This document shows, one piece after another, positions 15,063 to 24,804 of a stretch of 64,000 nucleotides of DNA. The notes under the pieces are model-generated. The model saw only the letters and a program-made list of their open reading frames with translations. It did no database searches and was not told the origin of the DNA. This DNA comes from Acidobacterium sp. S8. Lineage in GTDB: Bacteria > Acidobacteriota > Terriglobia > Terriglobales > Acidobacteriaceae. The stretch lies in contig NZ_LMUM01000034.1 of NCBI RefSeq assembly GCF_009765985.1, positions 674,729 through 738,728 on the forward strand, written 5' to 3'. The translations under genes and the position numbers were made by a program. Within the stretch, counting starts at the first letter, position 1, and the number at the start of each line of letters is the position of its first letter.

Positions 15063-18000
15063 TTACTGTTTCGGCAGCAAGCCGGTATTTACGACGTGTT
15101 TTATCAGTGAGTTGGGCCTATTGTTTGCTGCGGCCGCTTTATTGGCACCGACCACGTTTCTTAGGTTTGACACTCGCTGAGCACTACCGACAGACAGTAA
15201 AGATTTGTCATCAGCGCCCGGATATGGCGAGTGAGACGGTTCGCGAAGAGAACCGAGGTCTACGATTGCAATGCCGCTCCCATATTGCCCGGTAATCGCA
15301 ATGAGGACGTTATCTTTCCCGTCGCTAACCAGCGCGTCGTAGTTCTGCGACATTGGAACCGGCAAGGAAATCCTTGTACGCAGGATTCCCAATCTACCGT
15401 CGAAGACATCGATCCCGCTGATCGATGGCTGAAATAGCAGGCTTCCATCAGGGCTCAGTTTCGTGCCGTAGACGTAGGCAAAGTAATCTGCTTCCCGATC
15501 ATTCAATACAAGGTAAGACTCGGCGTTCAGCGCAGGATCATATAGGTAGCTGGTGGCCTCTACCCGGCTGTTATCGCTCGACAAGGCCAGATCATAGTCG
15601 CCGTAGCAGCAGCCGGGGCCTGCGGTGGACCAATTGAGCGTATCCGTTGCCGTGTCGATGCTGAAGACGGAACCATCGTTGTTAAAGAAAACGCGAGAAT
15701 TATCAGAACTGATTGCCACCTTGTACAAGGGACCGCCGAAGCCATCAATGCCGTAGTCTTTGATCTTGTCGGAGTTTGTGTCGAGCTTGAAAAAGTAATC
15801 GAAGCCCTCTCCGCCGACAGTAAAGGCAGCGAAGTAAATCATTCCCGAATCGCTGACAGCAAGACCTGCTGGATTGGTGATTAACCCGGATTGATATGGT
15901 TCAGGGAAGCCAGCAAAATAGGGCACATTGAAGGGGAAGGATCGCACTGAGTTTGTCGAATCCGGGTCGATAAGATAAATCATTCCTGCGGTGGCGTCAG
16001 AGACGGCGAGCTTGCTTCCATCAGGAGAGAGTGCGATTCCCCACAGGCGGTGCGTTGTATTTTGGGGGGCAGCTGGAACCTGGATAGGGGTAAGCCACTG
16101 TCCCTGTGTTTTTGAGAAAACTCGAATCTCCGCCGCGTCAGTGAAGTAGTAGAGATCCCGTCTTGCATCATAGATACCCTGCGCCAGCACCGCGCCTGCC
16201 AGCGGGAATTGCTGGATCGGTGGCAGATAATGGATGGCTGCGGGAAAAGCAGACGCTCCTGACGGAGTGGTGATAGTGACATCTGCGGATCCTCCTGCGA
16301 CGCCGGCAGGAATTGTGTATGCTGCAGCCTGCAAAAGAGATGGCGGGCTGGATGAGTTATATGCATTTGGAAAGTACTGACTGATTTTTACTGGTTTGCC
16401 GCCAACACTGATTTGCAGATCCGTCGGAATAGCAGCACCATAGTCCACCGATCCAAAGCCATACCCGAAGACCATGCCCATGCCGCCGCCCTCGGCCGTC
16501 GATGAATCCCCAGTTACTTCGAGGATCGTGGGCCCATAGCTAAACGCATTGGGAATCACCTGCATGCCGCCATCTGCCATCAGCGAATAAACATCCACCA
16601 GGCCGGGAGCACCGGGCGGTGTTGTCCCATAGAAGGTTCCGGATCCCGAGATTGACGAGGCCTTGTTGCCCCCAAAATAAACAGCGCTCAACGCCCCTGT
16701 TTCCGAACCATTCCATTGCGTTTGCGTTCCCCCAGTCACGGGACCGGTGGGCGGGGTGAGATAAGCATTCGCGAACTGGGTGCCGACAGGACCCGTCCGC
16801 AGCGCCGCAGTGTCAAGCATGCCGATGCCTTCGGTCACCGGTCCGGCGAGTAGCCCCGTGTTATCGACAGCCTGAATCCACGGGCTGGATGTAGGGCCAT
16901 AAAAGAAATCCGGTATCCAGCCGATATTGCTGCCTCTGGCAATGTCATACGCGTACGCAGTAGAGCCAAATTCCGGCGTGATGTAAAGCGTTTTTGAGTC
17001 TAGGCTGACAAGTAGCAACGGACCGTTGACATCGGTCACTGGGAAGGACGCTGTTTGCGAAAGCGTATGGGCGTCAAACACAAAGATCTGTGTCGGTTGA
17101 CCGAATTGAGAAGCCAGATTGCCGTTCTGAATAATCAGGATGGATTTTCCATCGGGAGTCGTTGTGATCTGCGATCCGATCACATTCGCTGAGTTGAATT
17201 GGCCCGTAACAGGGTTAAAGGTACAAAGAGAACTGCCAGCATAAATGACCACCAGCGCCCGATCGCCGGTGACGGTGAATCCGAAGATATGCCCGTCTGC
17301 AATGCAATTGGGAATGGATCCGCTGTACGCAGCGATCGTATTATCGGATGGATTCCAGATAGCAAAGCCGTCATAACCATCGACGCCTGGAATACCTCCT
17401 TGCCCCCCCAACAATGCAAGCTTGCCATTGCTGAGTGTCCTGACGGAATAGGCATCGTATCCGCTCGAGCCAATCTGGGATGCGATATAGCGACGTGTGA
17501 CCTTCATGGCTACCGGATCGATCGCATATATATCTCCCAACTGGGTGCCTGCATAGAGTGTCGTATGATCTGGAGTTTCGTCCATTCCGTAAGCGCCCGG
17601 AACAGCAATAGCCCCGATCTCTTTCTGAGTGCCGGCGTCGAGCACCATGATCTGGTTGGTCCCGGGATCACTCATGAAGAAGCGGTTTGTGTTGGAGTCG
17701 TAAATTACAGCGTACGGGTTCACCGCATCTGTCTTTACATATCGCGTGCGCGTAAGGGAGGTCCTGACGGGAAGAGAAGCTTGTGTTGTCAGGCTTAGCT
17801 GCGCCGTATGCCGCAAGGAACCGGAGGAGCCGGTAAATGTCACCGTCGCGGTGGACGCAGTGACAGAATTGGAGGCCGTAATGGTAAGCTGCTGCAAAAT
17901 TCCAGGAGTTACCGACGGTCCAGACGGAGAAATGGTTACGCCGGAGGGTAAGCCCGCTATCTGAATCGCTACGGGGGAGTTGAACCCATTAGAACCGGTA

Positions 18001-18230
18001 ACGGAAATCGACAGGGACTTGGAAGCACCGCCAGCGATGGTGACGCTCGACGGTGAAAGCGACAAACTGAAGTTCGCACCTGGCGGTTTTGGTTGCGAGC
18101 CGGTAGCTTCTCCGGGACCGACGTGAATGCCGCAGCCGCAAAGTGCAGCAACAGTAATTAGAAGAAGGATTGTGTGTAATGAGGTTGAGCAGGCGAACGA
18201 ATGCGAAAATGCCGGAAGCGCGTTCTTCAT
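15063..18230 (-). CDS. Large lipoprotein with Ig-like, IPT/TIG and beta-propeller repeats
   Basis: The 1055-residue protein begins with a lipoprotein signal (ILLLITVAALCGC), then a beta-sandwich segment (FSLSLSPSSVTIAGGASKSL...), as found in many acidobacterial and planctomycete surface proteins. Residues about 150-500 hold YVTN-like blades (NRFFMSDPGTNQIMVLDAG, GMDETPDHTTLYAGT), a middle section has an IPT/TIG-like fold (GYGFGSVDYGAAIPTDLQIS), and a second propeller follows (KLAVSDATAGMIYLIDPDS, RVFFNNDGSVFSIDT). It is likely an exported scaffold or adhesion protein; no catalytic motif is visible. It appears to be a single-gene unit. Confidence 0.75.
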   Translation of the reverse strand: MKNALPAFSHSFACSTSLHTILLLITVAALCGCGIHVGPGEATGSQPKPPGANFSLSLSPSSVTIAGGASKSLSISVTGSNGFNSPVAIQIAGLPSGVTISPSGPSVTPGILQQLTITASNSVTASTATVTFTGSSGSLRHTAQLSLTTQASLPVRTSLTRTRYVKTDAVNPYAVIYDSNTNRFFMSDPGTNQIMVLDAGTQKEIGAIAVPGAYGMDETPDHTTLYAGTQLGDIYAIDPVAMKVTRRYIASQIGSSGYDAYSVRTLSNGKLALLGGQGGIPGVDGYDGFAIWNPSDNTIAAYSGSIPNCIADGHIFGFTVTGDRALVVIYAGSSLCTFNPVTGQFNSANVIGSQITTTPDGKSILIIQNGNLASQFGQPTQIFVFDAHTLSQTASFPVTDVNGPLLLVSLDSKTLYITPEFGSTAYAYDIARGSNIGWIPDFFYGPTSSPWIQAVDNTGLLAGPVTEGIGMLDTAALRTGPVGTQFANAYLTPPTGPVTGGTQTQWNGSETGALSAVYFGGNKASSISGSGTFYGTTPPGAPGLVDVYSLMADGGMQVIPNAFSYGPTILEVTGDSSTAEGGGMGMVFGYGFGSVDYGAAIPTDLQISVGGKPVKISQYFPNAYNSSSPPSLLQAAAYTIPAGVAGGSADVTITTPSGASAFPAAIHYLPPIQQFPLAGAVLAQGIYDARRDLYYFTDAAEIRVFSKTQGQWLTPIQVPAAPQNTTHRLWGIALSPDGSKLAVSDATAGMIYLIDPDSTNSVRSFPFNVPYFAGFPEPYQSGLITNPAGLAVSDSGMIYFAAFTVGGEGFDYFFKLDTNSDKIKDYGIDGFGGPLYKVAISSDNSRVFFNNDGSVFSIDTATDTLNWSTAGPGCCYGDYDLALSSDNSRVEATSYLYDPALNAESYLVLNDREADYFAYVYGTKLSPDGSLLFQPSISGIDVFDGRLGILRTRISLPVPMSQNYDALVSDGKDNVLIAITGQYGSGIAIVDLGSLREPSHSPYPGADDKSLLSVGSAQRVSNLRNVVGANKAAAANNRPNSLIKHVVNTGLLPKQ

Positions 18231-18945
18231 GCGTAGAGCGAAGTCCTCGGATTCAAATCAATCAGCGAGCAATGGGGGCAGCTTCAGTATCTAAGGTTCA
18301 GGTTTGGCGAGTCAATATTCTCCGATTGGTTCGCAGTTATTGCGAAATCTCCGGGCCATTTACCGACAACAGCGTAGGCTTTATTTCGCCGCAGCTTGTC
18401 ACACCTTTCGCCACACCGAAATTGCACCAACCCATAGATAAAACCGAGTCGTACTGGAAAGAGCATTTAGGATTGCGCTGATTTTCCCGATAATGTCGCT
18501 TTTCCGCGCTTAATCCAGACGAGGGTGCAGTATTTTGAGCGCAAAGGAACCAGATTCACCCCATTAAGGTCATTTGCTGATCCGACACAACTGCTCGAAG
18601 TGAGTCCCGGGCGCCAAAAACGTCTTCAGCTTCACCGCTTGTCAAGTATGCCAAACGGCGTAAATCAAAATAAATCTATCTATTCCAATGACTTACAAGC
18701 AGCTCACAGGGCGTGGCAGATTTATGGCGTAATTACATAAATAGATATAGAGACCATAAATCTTAAAAATCTTAGAGATCGCCACAAGGCTAAACCCTTG
18801 AAAATAAACGATCTCCGTACGGGATTTTACTCGTAAACCATTGAAAATAAACGATCTCCGTACAAAAGACCAGGGGGTAGGTCTGACGCCGAAAAAGCTA
18901 TATTTGTGACCCGTCCTCCGCGACAGGTATCATGATGGGAATCAG
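18231..18945. other. Long AT-richer intergenic region with a direct repeat
   Basis: This 715-base gap separates the divergent large lipoprotein gene and the tat operon, so it should hold promoters for both. It contains the 30-base direct repeat listed separately and a small inverted repeat GACC/GGTC at 18868-18883. The open frame at 18525-18740 shows no protein-like features. Confidence 0.4.
18791..18863. repeat. Direct repeat, 30 bases with one mismatch, period 43
   Basis: Copies at 18791-18820 and 18834-18863 begin TAAACC[C/A]TTGAAAATAAAC and end GATCTCCGTAC. They are separated by 13 bases and lie about 80 bases before tatB. Confidence 0.85.
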
Positions 18946-19377
18946 ATGCACTTCGGCGACTCCATCTTCATCTTTCTGCTGGCCTTGATCCTCTTCGGCC
19001 CTAAGCGGCTCCCTGAAATAGGGCGCCAGATCGGCAAACTTCTCGCCGAGTTTCGGCGCGCCAGCAACGAATTCAAGATGCAGATAGACGAAGAGTTGCG
19101 CACCATGGAGCAGCAGGAACGGCAAAAGCAGATCGAGCAGGCCGCCTCCCAGCCCGCCAGCCAGCTTCCCGCCGAAATCCCGGCCCCCACCCAGCCGACG
19201 ATCATGCCGCCAAGCACCGGCGAGCCCGTCAGCGCCACGGAATGGCCCTATAACAAGGACCTTCCCGTCCCAGAGATCGATCCCGGCTACCAGGAAGCGG
19301 TAGCCAAAGAAGAACAAGCGGCAAACCCACCCGCCACACCGTCCGAAAGCGAGCAGGCCTCCATCCACCATGGCTGA
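18946..19377 (+). CDS. tatB: Sec-independent translocase subunit TatA/TatB
   Basis: The 143-residue protein has the single N-terminal helix IFIFLLALILFGPKRLPEIG with the FGP hinge, then an amphipathic helix (GRQIGKLLAEFRRASNEFK) and a long hydrophilic Pro/Ala-rich tail. It forms the Tat export receptor with TatC. The length and the long amphipathic helix favour TatB, but TatA and TatB cannot be told apart with certainty. The tatC start overlaps its end by eight bases. At least two Tat-type signal peptides occur in this window (ferritin-like pair). Confidence 0.85.
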   Translation: MHFGDSIFIFLLALILFGPKRLPEIGRQIGKLLAEFRRASNEFKMQIDEELRTMEQQERQKQIEQAASQPASQLPAEIPAPTQPTIMPPSTGEPVSATEWPYNKDLPVPEIDPGYQEAVAKEEQAANPPATPSESEQASIHHG

Positions 19378-20188
19378 TGGCGAGAAAGAAAACCTCTTAG
19401 ATCGCGCCCGAAATGCAGTAACAGAACGCGCGGAATTGCCGGGCATGAGCCTCCTCGAGCACCTCGAAGAGCTGCGCCGCCGCCTCGTGCACTCGGTCAT
19501 TTATCTCGTGGCAGGCTTCTTCATCGCCTACGGCTTTCACGAAAAAATTTACGGCTTCATGGAAAAGCCGATCAAGTACGCGCTCGCCAAGCATCACCAG
19601 CCGGCGCTGCTGAATTATCACAACCCGATCGACGGCTTCAACATGTACCTGAAGATCAGCTTTATGGCCGGCTGCATCATCTCCGCGCCATTCATCCTCT
19701 ATCAGGTATGGCTCTTCATATCCCCGGGGCTTTATAAGAGCGAGAAGCGCTTCGTTACCCCGTTCATGATGGCTACGGTGGGACTCTTTCTAGCAGGAGC
19801 CTTCTTCGGCTACCGCTGGGTATTCCCCGGCTCCCTCGACTTTCTATTCACGTTCAACAAAGATTTCAACCCGCTCATCGAGATCAATGAATACACCGAT
19901 CTCTTTCTGACCGTCATCCTCGGTTTGGGCGTCACCTTCGAGCTGCCGATCCTTGTCATGTTCCTGGCGCTCTTCGGGATCGTCAACGCACGCTTTCTAT
20001 GGAAAAATTTGCGTTACGCGATCCTCATCATCTTCATCATCGCGGCCATCATCACCCCAACACCGGACATCCTGACCATGTGCGTCTTCGCCACCCCCAT
20101 GCTGGTTCTCTACCTCATCAGCATCGGCGTTGCCTTCATGGTCCACCCCACCCGCCGCAGACGGAAGAGAGAAGAGGCCGCCTCCTGA
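19370..20188 (+). CDS. tatC: Sec-independent translocase subunit TatC
   Basis: The 272-residue protein has the TatC hallmark MSLLEHLEELRRRLVHSV near the N-terminus (signal-peptide docking region) and six hydrophobic segments, including FMMATVGLFLAGAFFGYRWV and LILGLGVTFELPILVMFLALF type stretches. It binds the twin-arginine motif. Gene overlaps on both sides (eight bases with tatB, one base with the cyclase-like gene) show one message. Confidence 0.95.
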   Translation: MADGEKENLLDRARNAVTERAELPGMSLLEHLEELRRRLVHSVIYLVAGFFIAYGFHEKIYGFMEKPIKYALAKHHQPALLNYHNPIDGFNMYLKISFMAGCIISAPFILYQVWLFISPGLYKSEKRFVTPFMMATVGLFLAGAFFGYRWVFPGSLDFLFTFNKDFNPLIEINEYTDLFLTVILGLGVTFELPILVMFLALFGIVNARFLWKNLRYAILIIFIIAAIITPTPDILTMCVFATPMLVLYLISIGVAFMVHPTRRRRKREEAAS

Positions 20189-21150
20189 TGCCGCGGCTCA
20201 CAAAGACTCAGGGTGCGCCATCCTTTTGTCGTGCCTTTCGACAAAAAGATGGGATCCCCCAATTCTTTTCGCTGGCTTTACTCCTGGTTTTTTGTTTCTT
20301 TCAGGCCAACAGTTCGTACGCTGCCACGTCTGACAGCTTCAACGGAACACGGGCACTCGAATATACGCGCGAGTTCGTCTCCATCGGCCCCCGGTGGGTA
20401 GGCAGTCCCGGGCACGTCAAAGCTGAAGACTTCATCAAGAAGCAGTTCGCGAAAGACAATCTTGAAGAAGACACCTTCACGATGAACACGGCCATCGGCC
20501 CCCAGACGATGCACAACTTCATCGTCCGTTTCCCCGGCAAAAAAGACGGCGTGATCGTGCTGGGATCGCATTACGAGACAAACTATCCGCTCCGCAACAT
20601 CAACTTCGTCGGTGCAAACGACGGCGGATCGACAACGGGTTTTCTCATTGAGATGGCCAACCACCTCCGTGGCCGCACGCTCGACGGTTACAGCGTATGG
20701 CTCGTCTTCTTCGACGGCGAAGAAGCCTTCAAAGAGTGGTCAGCGTCCGACAGCACCTACGGAAGCCGCCATCTCGCGGCAAAATGGCAAAACGACGGCA
20801 CTCTCAAACGCATCAAAGCTTTTATCCTGCTCGACATGATCGGTGACAAGGACCTCGATATCCAACGCGATGGGAACTCGACAGGCTGGCTGCTCGACCT
20901 GATCCAGCATGCAGCCGCGAAAGATGGCAACCAGTCCTACTTCTATCAGCAACAGACGGAAGTGGAAGACGATCACCTCGCCTTCGTGAAACGCGGGGTC
21001 CCTACGGCGGACGTGATTGATCTCGATTACGGCTATCAGAACGCTTACCACCACACGGCACAGGATACGATGGACAAAATCAGCGCGAAGAGCCTGACCA
21101 TCGTAGGTAGCACGATATTGGAAACCATCCGCCTGTTGAATCTACGCTAG
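20188..21150 (+). CDS. Secreted M28 metalloenzyme, glutaminyl-peptide cyclotransferase-like
   Basis: The 320-residue product starts by the TGATG overlap with tatC, then a signal peptide FFSLALLLVFCFFQANSSYA. The core is an M28-type zinc enzyme: LGSHYETNYP, VGANDGGSTTG (metal Asp), FFDGEEAFKEWS (catalytic Glu and metal Glu), SDSTYGSRHLAAK and a late His in YHHTAQDTMDK. The DGEEAF..WS....YGSRHLAAK pattern is that of glutaminyl cyclases, which close N-terminal Gln to pyroglutamate; aminopeptidase activity is the alternative. The cytoplasmic N-region (codons about 8-23) is made of a reversed family B repeat. Confidence 0.85.
   Translation: MPRLTKTQGAPSFCRAFRQKDGIPQFFSLALLLVFCFFQANSSYAATSDSFNGTRALEYTREFVSIGPRWVGSPGHVKAEDFIKKQFAKDNLEEDTFTMNTAIGPQTMHNFIVRFPGKKDGVIVLGSHYETNYPLRNINFVGANDGGSTTGFLIEMANHLRGRTLDGYSVWLVFFDGEEAFKEWSASDSTYGSRHLAAKWQNDGTLKRIKAFILLDMIGDKDLDIQRDGNSTGWLLDLIQHAAAKDGNQSYFYQQQTEVEDDHLAFVKRGVPTADVIDLDYGYQNAYHHTAQDTMDKISAKSLTIVGSTILETIRLLNLR
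20211..20257. repeat. Family B palindrome inside the cyclase-like coding sequence
   Basis: GGGTGCGCCATCC, then TTTTGTC, a loop and GACAAAAAGATGGGATCCC form a hairpin with the same layout as the GGGTGCCCCATCC...GGGTGGG elements in intergenic regions, read in reverse. It encodes the residues before the signal-peptide hydrophobic core. Confidence 0.6.
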
Positions 21151-21153
21151 CCT

Positions 21154-22059
21154 ATGATCGCCGGAGCGACCATCTCGTACTGGATCGGATTCCACGTGCT
21201 GGTGGTCGTATTGCTCGCGGTCGATCTTTTTATTCTGCAACGAGGAAGCCACTCCACCCAGGCACGTAATGCCTGGGCATGGACAGTTTTTCTCGCCACT
21301 CTGGCTGCTGGCTTCGCACTCTTTTTATCCAAAACGCAAGGCCGCCAGCCGGGACTCGAGTTTTTCTCCGGCTACCTGATCGAAGGCTCTCTCAGCATCG
21401 ACAACCTGTTCGTTTTCCTTCTCATGTTTCGCTCGCTCCGGTTAAATACCGACGAGCAACACCGCGTGCTGATGTGGGGCGTGCTCGGAGCGATAGTCAT
21501 GCGCGCGCTATTCATCGCTGTCGGTGTCTCGCTGCTCAACCGCTTTGCGTGGGTAAATTACATCTTTGGCGCATTTCTGCTGATCGCAGCCATCCGCTTG
21601 TTGCGCCACAAGCAGGGAGACGACTCAGCACCGGGCATCATGAGCTGGCTGCAGCGTTGCTGCCTGCGCAGCGTACAAGATCAAGGCGAGGCTGGGATCA
21701 AGCTTGCGATGCCGGGATTGCTATTTGTGATCCTGGCCGTAGAAGCGACGGACCTGATCTTTGCGCTCGACTCCGTTCCGGCAGTACTGGCTATCTCACG
21801 TGACCCGTTCATCGTCTACACATCCAATATTTTTGCGATTCTTGGGCTACGCTCGCTGTATTTCGTGCTCGCCCGAATGCTCGACAGCCTTCGTCTGCTG
21901 CACTACGGCCTCGCAGTAATTCTGGCCTTCGTCGCTCTTAAAATGCTGCTCGCGCACTGGATCGAAGTTCCCGTCACGATATCCCTGGCTGTCATCCTGA
22001 CGACATTGGCAATCTTCGCGATCGCGAGCAAACTCATTCCAGAAAAGAAGCTTAGCTAG
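21154..22059 (+). CDS. TerC/Alx family membrane protein
   Basis: The 301-residue protein has about eight to nine membrane helices and the family signature FFSGYLIEGSLSIDNLFVFL and VEATDLIFALDSVPAVLAI with the buried Asp residues. TerC relatives export manganese; in Bacillus, TerC proteins have been linked to metal loading of exported enzymes. It starts three bases after the cyclase-like gene, so it is the last gene of tatB-tatC-M28-terC. Its end overlaps the end of nadB by four bases. Confidence 0.88.
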   Translation: MIAGATISYWIGFHVLVVVLLAVDLFILQRGSHSTQARNAWAWTVFLATLAAGFALFLSKTQGRQPGLEFFSGYLIEGSLSIDNLFVFLLMFRSLRLNTDEQHRVLMWGVLGAIVMRALFIAVGVSLLNRFAWVNYIFGAFLLIAAIRLLRHKQGDDSAPGIMSWLQRCCLRSVQDQGEAGIKLAMPGLLFVILAVEATDLIFALDSVPAVLAISRDPFIVYTSNIFAILGLRSLYFVLARMLDSLRLLHYGLAVILAFVALKMLLAHWIEVPVTISLAVILTTLAIFAIASKLIPEKKLS

Positions 22060-23624
22060 TCAGCAGCGAATTGCACTGCCACCTCATCCTTACACGAGAC
22101 CGAATGTTTCTGGAAACGCACATCATCGCGCCGTGGAAAATCGTTGCGGTAATGGGCTCCGCGGCTCTCTTCCCGGGCTAATGCTGCATGCACAATCAGT
22201 TCAGCGATCGCTTGCAGGTTTCGCAACTCCAGAGCAGAACGGCTCACGCTTGCTGGAAGTAGAGTGCAGATATATTTGAGCTCTGATTGAGCCTCCCGCA
22301 ATGCCGAAGCATCGCGCAGTAACCCCGCTTTCTGCCACATAATCTGTTGTAACTGCCGCAGCAAATCCTCCGTATTGCCTTCAGAAGCAGTCCGCATATC
22401 AGACGCCATATTGTCTTTGGCAGCAAATACAGGCTCTTCTTGCATCTTTTCCGCTGCGCGAGCACCAAAGACCAGACCTTCGAGCAGCGAATTGCTGGCA
22501 AGCCGGTTTGCGCCATGGACGCCGGTGCAAGCCGCCTCACCAGCGGCATACAGGCGCTTCAAAGATGTCTTCCCATCCACGTCAGTTTTCACACCGCCCA
22601 TTAGATAGTGCGCCGCAGGTCTTACCGGAATCAGGTCGCGGCCGAGATCAAACCCATGCCGCGCCAGGAAAGCAGAGATACCGGGAAATCGCTTATGAAA
22701 ATCCATGCCCTGCACATGCCTCATGTCGAGATGAACCGGTAGCTGCTCCCCATTCGCGCCGATTCCCTCGCGAGTAATCGCACGCGCCACAACATCGCGC
22801 GGAGCAAGTTCCAGCAGCGGATGATACCGCTCCATGAAGCGCTCTCCCTGGGCATTACGCAGATATGCACCCTCACCCCGCAGCGCCTCCGACAATAGAA
22901 ACCGTGGAACGCCCGGCAGACTCAGCGCCGTAGGATGAAACTGATAAAACTCCATATCCGAGATTTCCGCTCCGGCACGGTACGCCATCGCGATGCCATC
23001 GCCGGTAGCCACAGCAGGATTCGTAGTATCGCTATATACCTGTCCTGCCCCACCGCTGGCCAACAGAACGGCACGCGTATAAATATCGTGCAGACGCCCA
23101 TCGCGATCCATGACCGTGAGACCAACCACTTCCCCGGCTTGAACGATCAGATCAACGCACATCGTCCACTCAAGCAGCGTGATGTTTTCTATCGCGCGGG
23201 CATGAGCCAGCAGCGAGCGACCAATCTCAGCGCCGGTCGCATCTCCGTTTGCATGTAGAATCCGGTTCCGGCTGTGCGCTCCCTCACGCGTGAGCATCAG
23301 CTCGCCATTATGACGGTCAAAGCCAGTGCCCCACTGCAGAAGCTCCTCGACCCGCAGCGGCCCCTCTTCGACCAGAACCTTCGCAGCGTCGCGATTCACC
23401 AGCCCGTCACCCGCCTGCAGCGTGTCTTCCAGATGCAATGACACATCCTCATCACCGCCCATTGCTACGGCAATGCCACCCTGCGCATAGCTGGTATTCG
23501 ATTCGCCCAGTTTTTCCTTAGTAATGACTAGAACCCGGCCCGCATCAGACAATCCGATCGCGGCCCGCAGGCCTGCGATGCCGGCGCCCACGATCACATA
23601 GTCCGTTTGTTTAGCAATCTCCAT
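22056..23624 (-). CDS. nadB: L-aspartate oxidase NadB
   Basis: NadB oxidises L-aspartate to iminoaspartate for NAD synthesis, feeding NadA. The 522-residue flavoprotein starts with the FAD-binding DYVIVGAGIAGLRAAIGLS, has SNTSYAQGGIAVAM, the succinate dehydrogenase-like ELAPRDVVARAI with the active-site Arg, and the C-terminal helical domain. The ATG at 23624 directly precedes the FAD motif; the frame reaches a GTG at 23642 as another option. Confidence 0.95.
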   Translation of the reverse strand: MEIAKQTDYVIVGAGIAGLRAAIGLSDAGRVLVITKEKLGESNTSYAQGGIAVAMGGDEDVSLHLEDTLQAGDGLVNRDAAKVLVEEGPLRVEELLQWGTGFDRHNGELMLTREGAHSRNRILHANGDATGAEIGRSLLAHARAIENITLLEWTMCVDLIVQAGEVVGLTVMDRDGRLHDIYTRAVLLASGGAGQVYSDTTNPAVATGDGIAMAYRAGAEISDMEFYQFHPTALSLPGVPRFLLSEALRGEGAYLRNAQGERFMERYHPLLELAPRDVVARAITREGIGANGEQLPVHLDMRHVQGMDFHKRFPGISAFLARHGFDLGRDLIPVRPAAHYLMGGVKTDVDGKTSLKRLYAAGEAACTGVHGANRLASNSLLEGLVFGARAAEKMQEEPVFAAKDNMASDMRTASEGNTEDLLRQLQQIMWQKAGLLRDASALREAQSELKYICTLLPASVSRSALELRNLQAIAELIVHAALAREESRGAHYRNDFPRRDDVRFQKHSVSCKDEVAVQFAAD

Positions 23625-23718
23625 AAACTTTGAGGCTACCACCTGTGTGCAACTTTCTTAGACTCGCTTTAGCCATCAAAAGCTTCAGCAAGCTCGCCTG
23701 CGATACGATGAAAAGAGC

Positions 23719-24804
23719 GTGCGTAAGATACAAGTCAAAACAGCATCGGCCCAATATCCCGTGATCGTGGGCAGCAGCATTCTTCCAACTCTCTACCGTC
23801 GCCTGCCGAAGCGAAGCCGCATCTTCGTCCTCACTTCTCCGGAAATCTGGGCTCTCTGGTCGAAGCGTTTTCTCGCCTCTTTTCCGAAGCAGGATCAGCC
23901 ATGCGTCCTGTTTTTGCCTGCAGGCGAGCAGCACAAGCGCATGGCGCAGGTGGAGCGGCTCGCCACCGAAATGTCCGCAGCGGGAGCCGATCGCAGTTCG
24001 CTGCTGATCGCCTTCGGTGGCGGCATCGTAGGCGACATGGGTGGTTTTCTGGCGGCCATATACATGCGCGGCATCGACTACATCCAGATACCATCGACAC
24101 TGCTCGCACAAGTCGATTCATCCGTAGGCGGCAAGACGGGGGCTAACCTCGCATCAGGCAAAAATCTAATCGGCAGCTTCCATCATCCGCTCGCGGTGTA
24201 TGCAGATATCGACCTGTTGCAGACGCTTTCCAACCGCGAACTGAGAGCGGGCCTTTTCGAAAGTATCAAAGCCGGTATCATTCGCGATGCGCGCCTTTTC
24301 CGCTTCATGGAGCGCAATGTCGAAGCTATCCTCAGACGGGATAGCAAAGCGCTCGAGTACGTCATATCCGTTTCGATCAAAATGAAGGCTGAAGTAGTTG
24401 GCATTGATGAGCGAGAGTCAGGCTTGCGCATGATTCTGAACCTGGGCCACACCGTCGGACATGCCATTGAGGTTGCAACTCACTACCGAAAGCTGCTGCA
24501 CGGCGAAGCGATAGCCTGGGGCATGCTGGCGGCCCTTCAGCTTGGCCGTTCGCGTAACACAATCTCTTCCGCAGACGCCGATCGCGTGCAACGGACCATC
24601 CTTGCCTACGGGCCGCTGCCGCCATTCAAAGCCACCGCGCAAAAATTGATTGAAGCTGCCTCGCGCGACAAGAAGAATCGTGCCGGAGTACGTCGTTTCA
24701 TACTGCCGGAAGGAATCGGCAGCGCAACCGTGGTAGAAGATGTAAAAGACGTCGAGTTGATCGAGGCGATCGACTGGATGCTCGCCCGCGTTCGAGAGGT
24801 ATGA
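23719..24804 (+). CDS. aroB: 3-dehydroquinate synthase AroB
   Basis: AroB converts DAHP to 3-dehydroquinate in the shikimate pathway with NAD and a divalent metal. The 361-residue protein has [44 protein letters not shown] and [12 protein letters not shown] plus the His of [13 protein letters not shown] as metal ligands. The start is GTG. It opens a string of five genes with overlaps or gaps of ten bases or fewer. Confidence 0.96.
   Translation: MRKIQVKTASAQYPVIVGSSILPTLYRRLPKRSRIFVLTSPEIWALWSKRFLASFPKQDQPCVLFLPAGEQHKRMAQVERLATEMSAAGADRSSLLIAFGGGIVGDMGGFLAAIYMRGIDYIQIPSTLLAQVDSSVGGKTGANLASGKNLIGSFHHPLAVYADIDLLQTLSNRELRAGLFESIKAGIIRDARLFRFMERNVEAILRRDSKALEYVISVSIKMKAEVVGIDERESGLRMILNLGHTVGHAIEVATHYRKLLHGEAIAWGMLAALQLGRSRNTISSADADRVQRTILAYGPLPPFKATAQKLIEAASRDKKNRAGVRRFILPEGIGSATVVEDVKDVELIEAIDWMLARVREV

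Noticed and set aside
15063..18230. Enzyme (lactonase) role for the large propeller lipoprotein
   Set aside because: Blade repeats alone do not show activity; no catalytic residues of known lactonases could be placed.
18791..18863. CRISPR-like repeat-spacer unit
   Set aside because: Only two repeats, a 13-base gap instead of a normal spacer, and no cas gene in the window.
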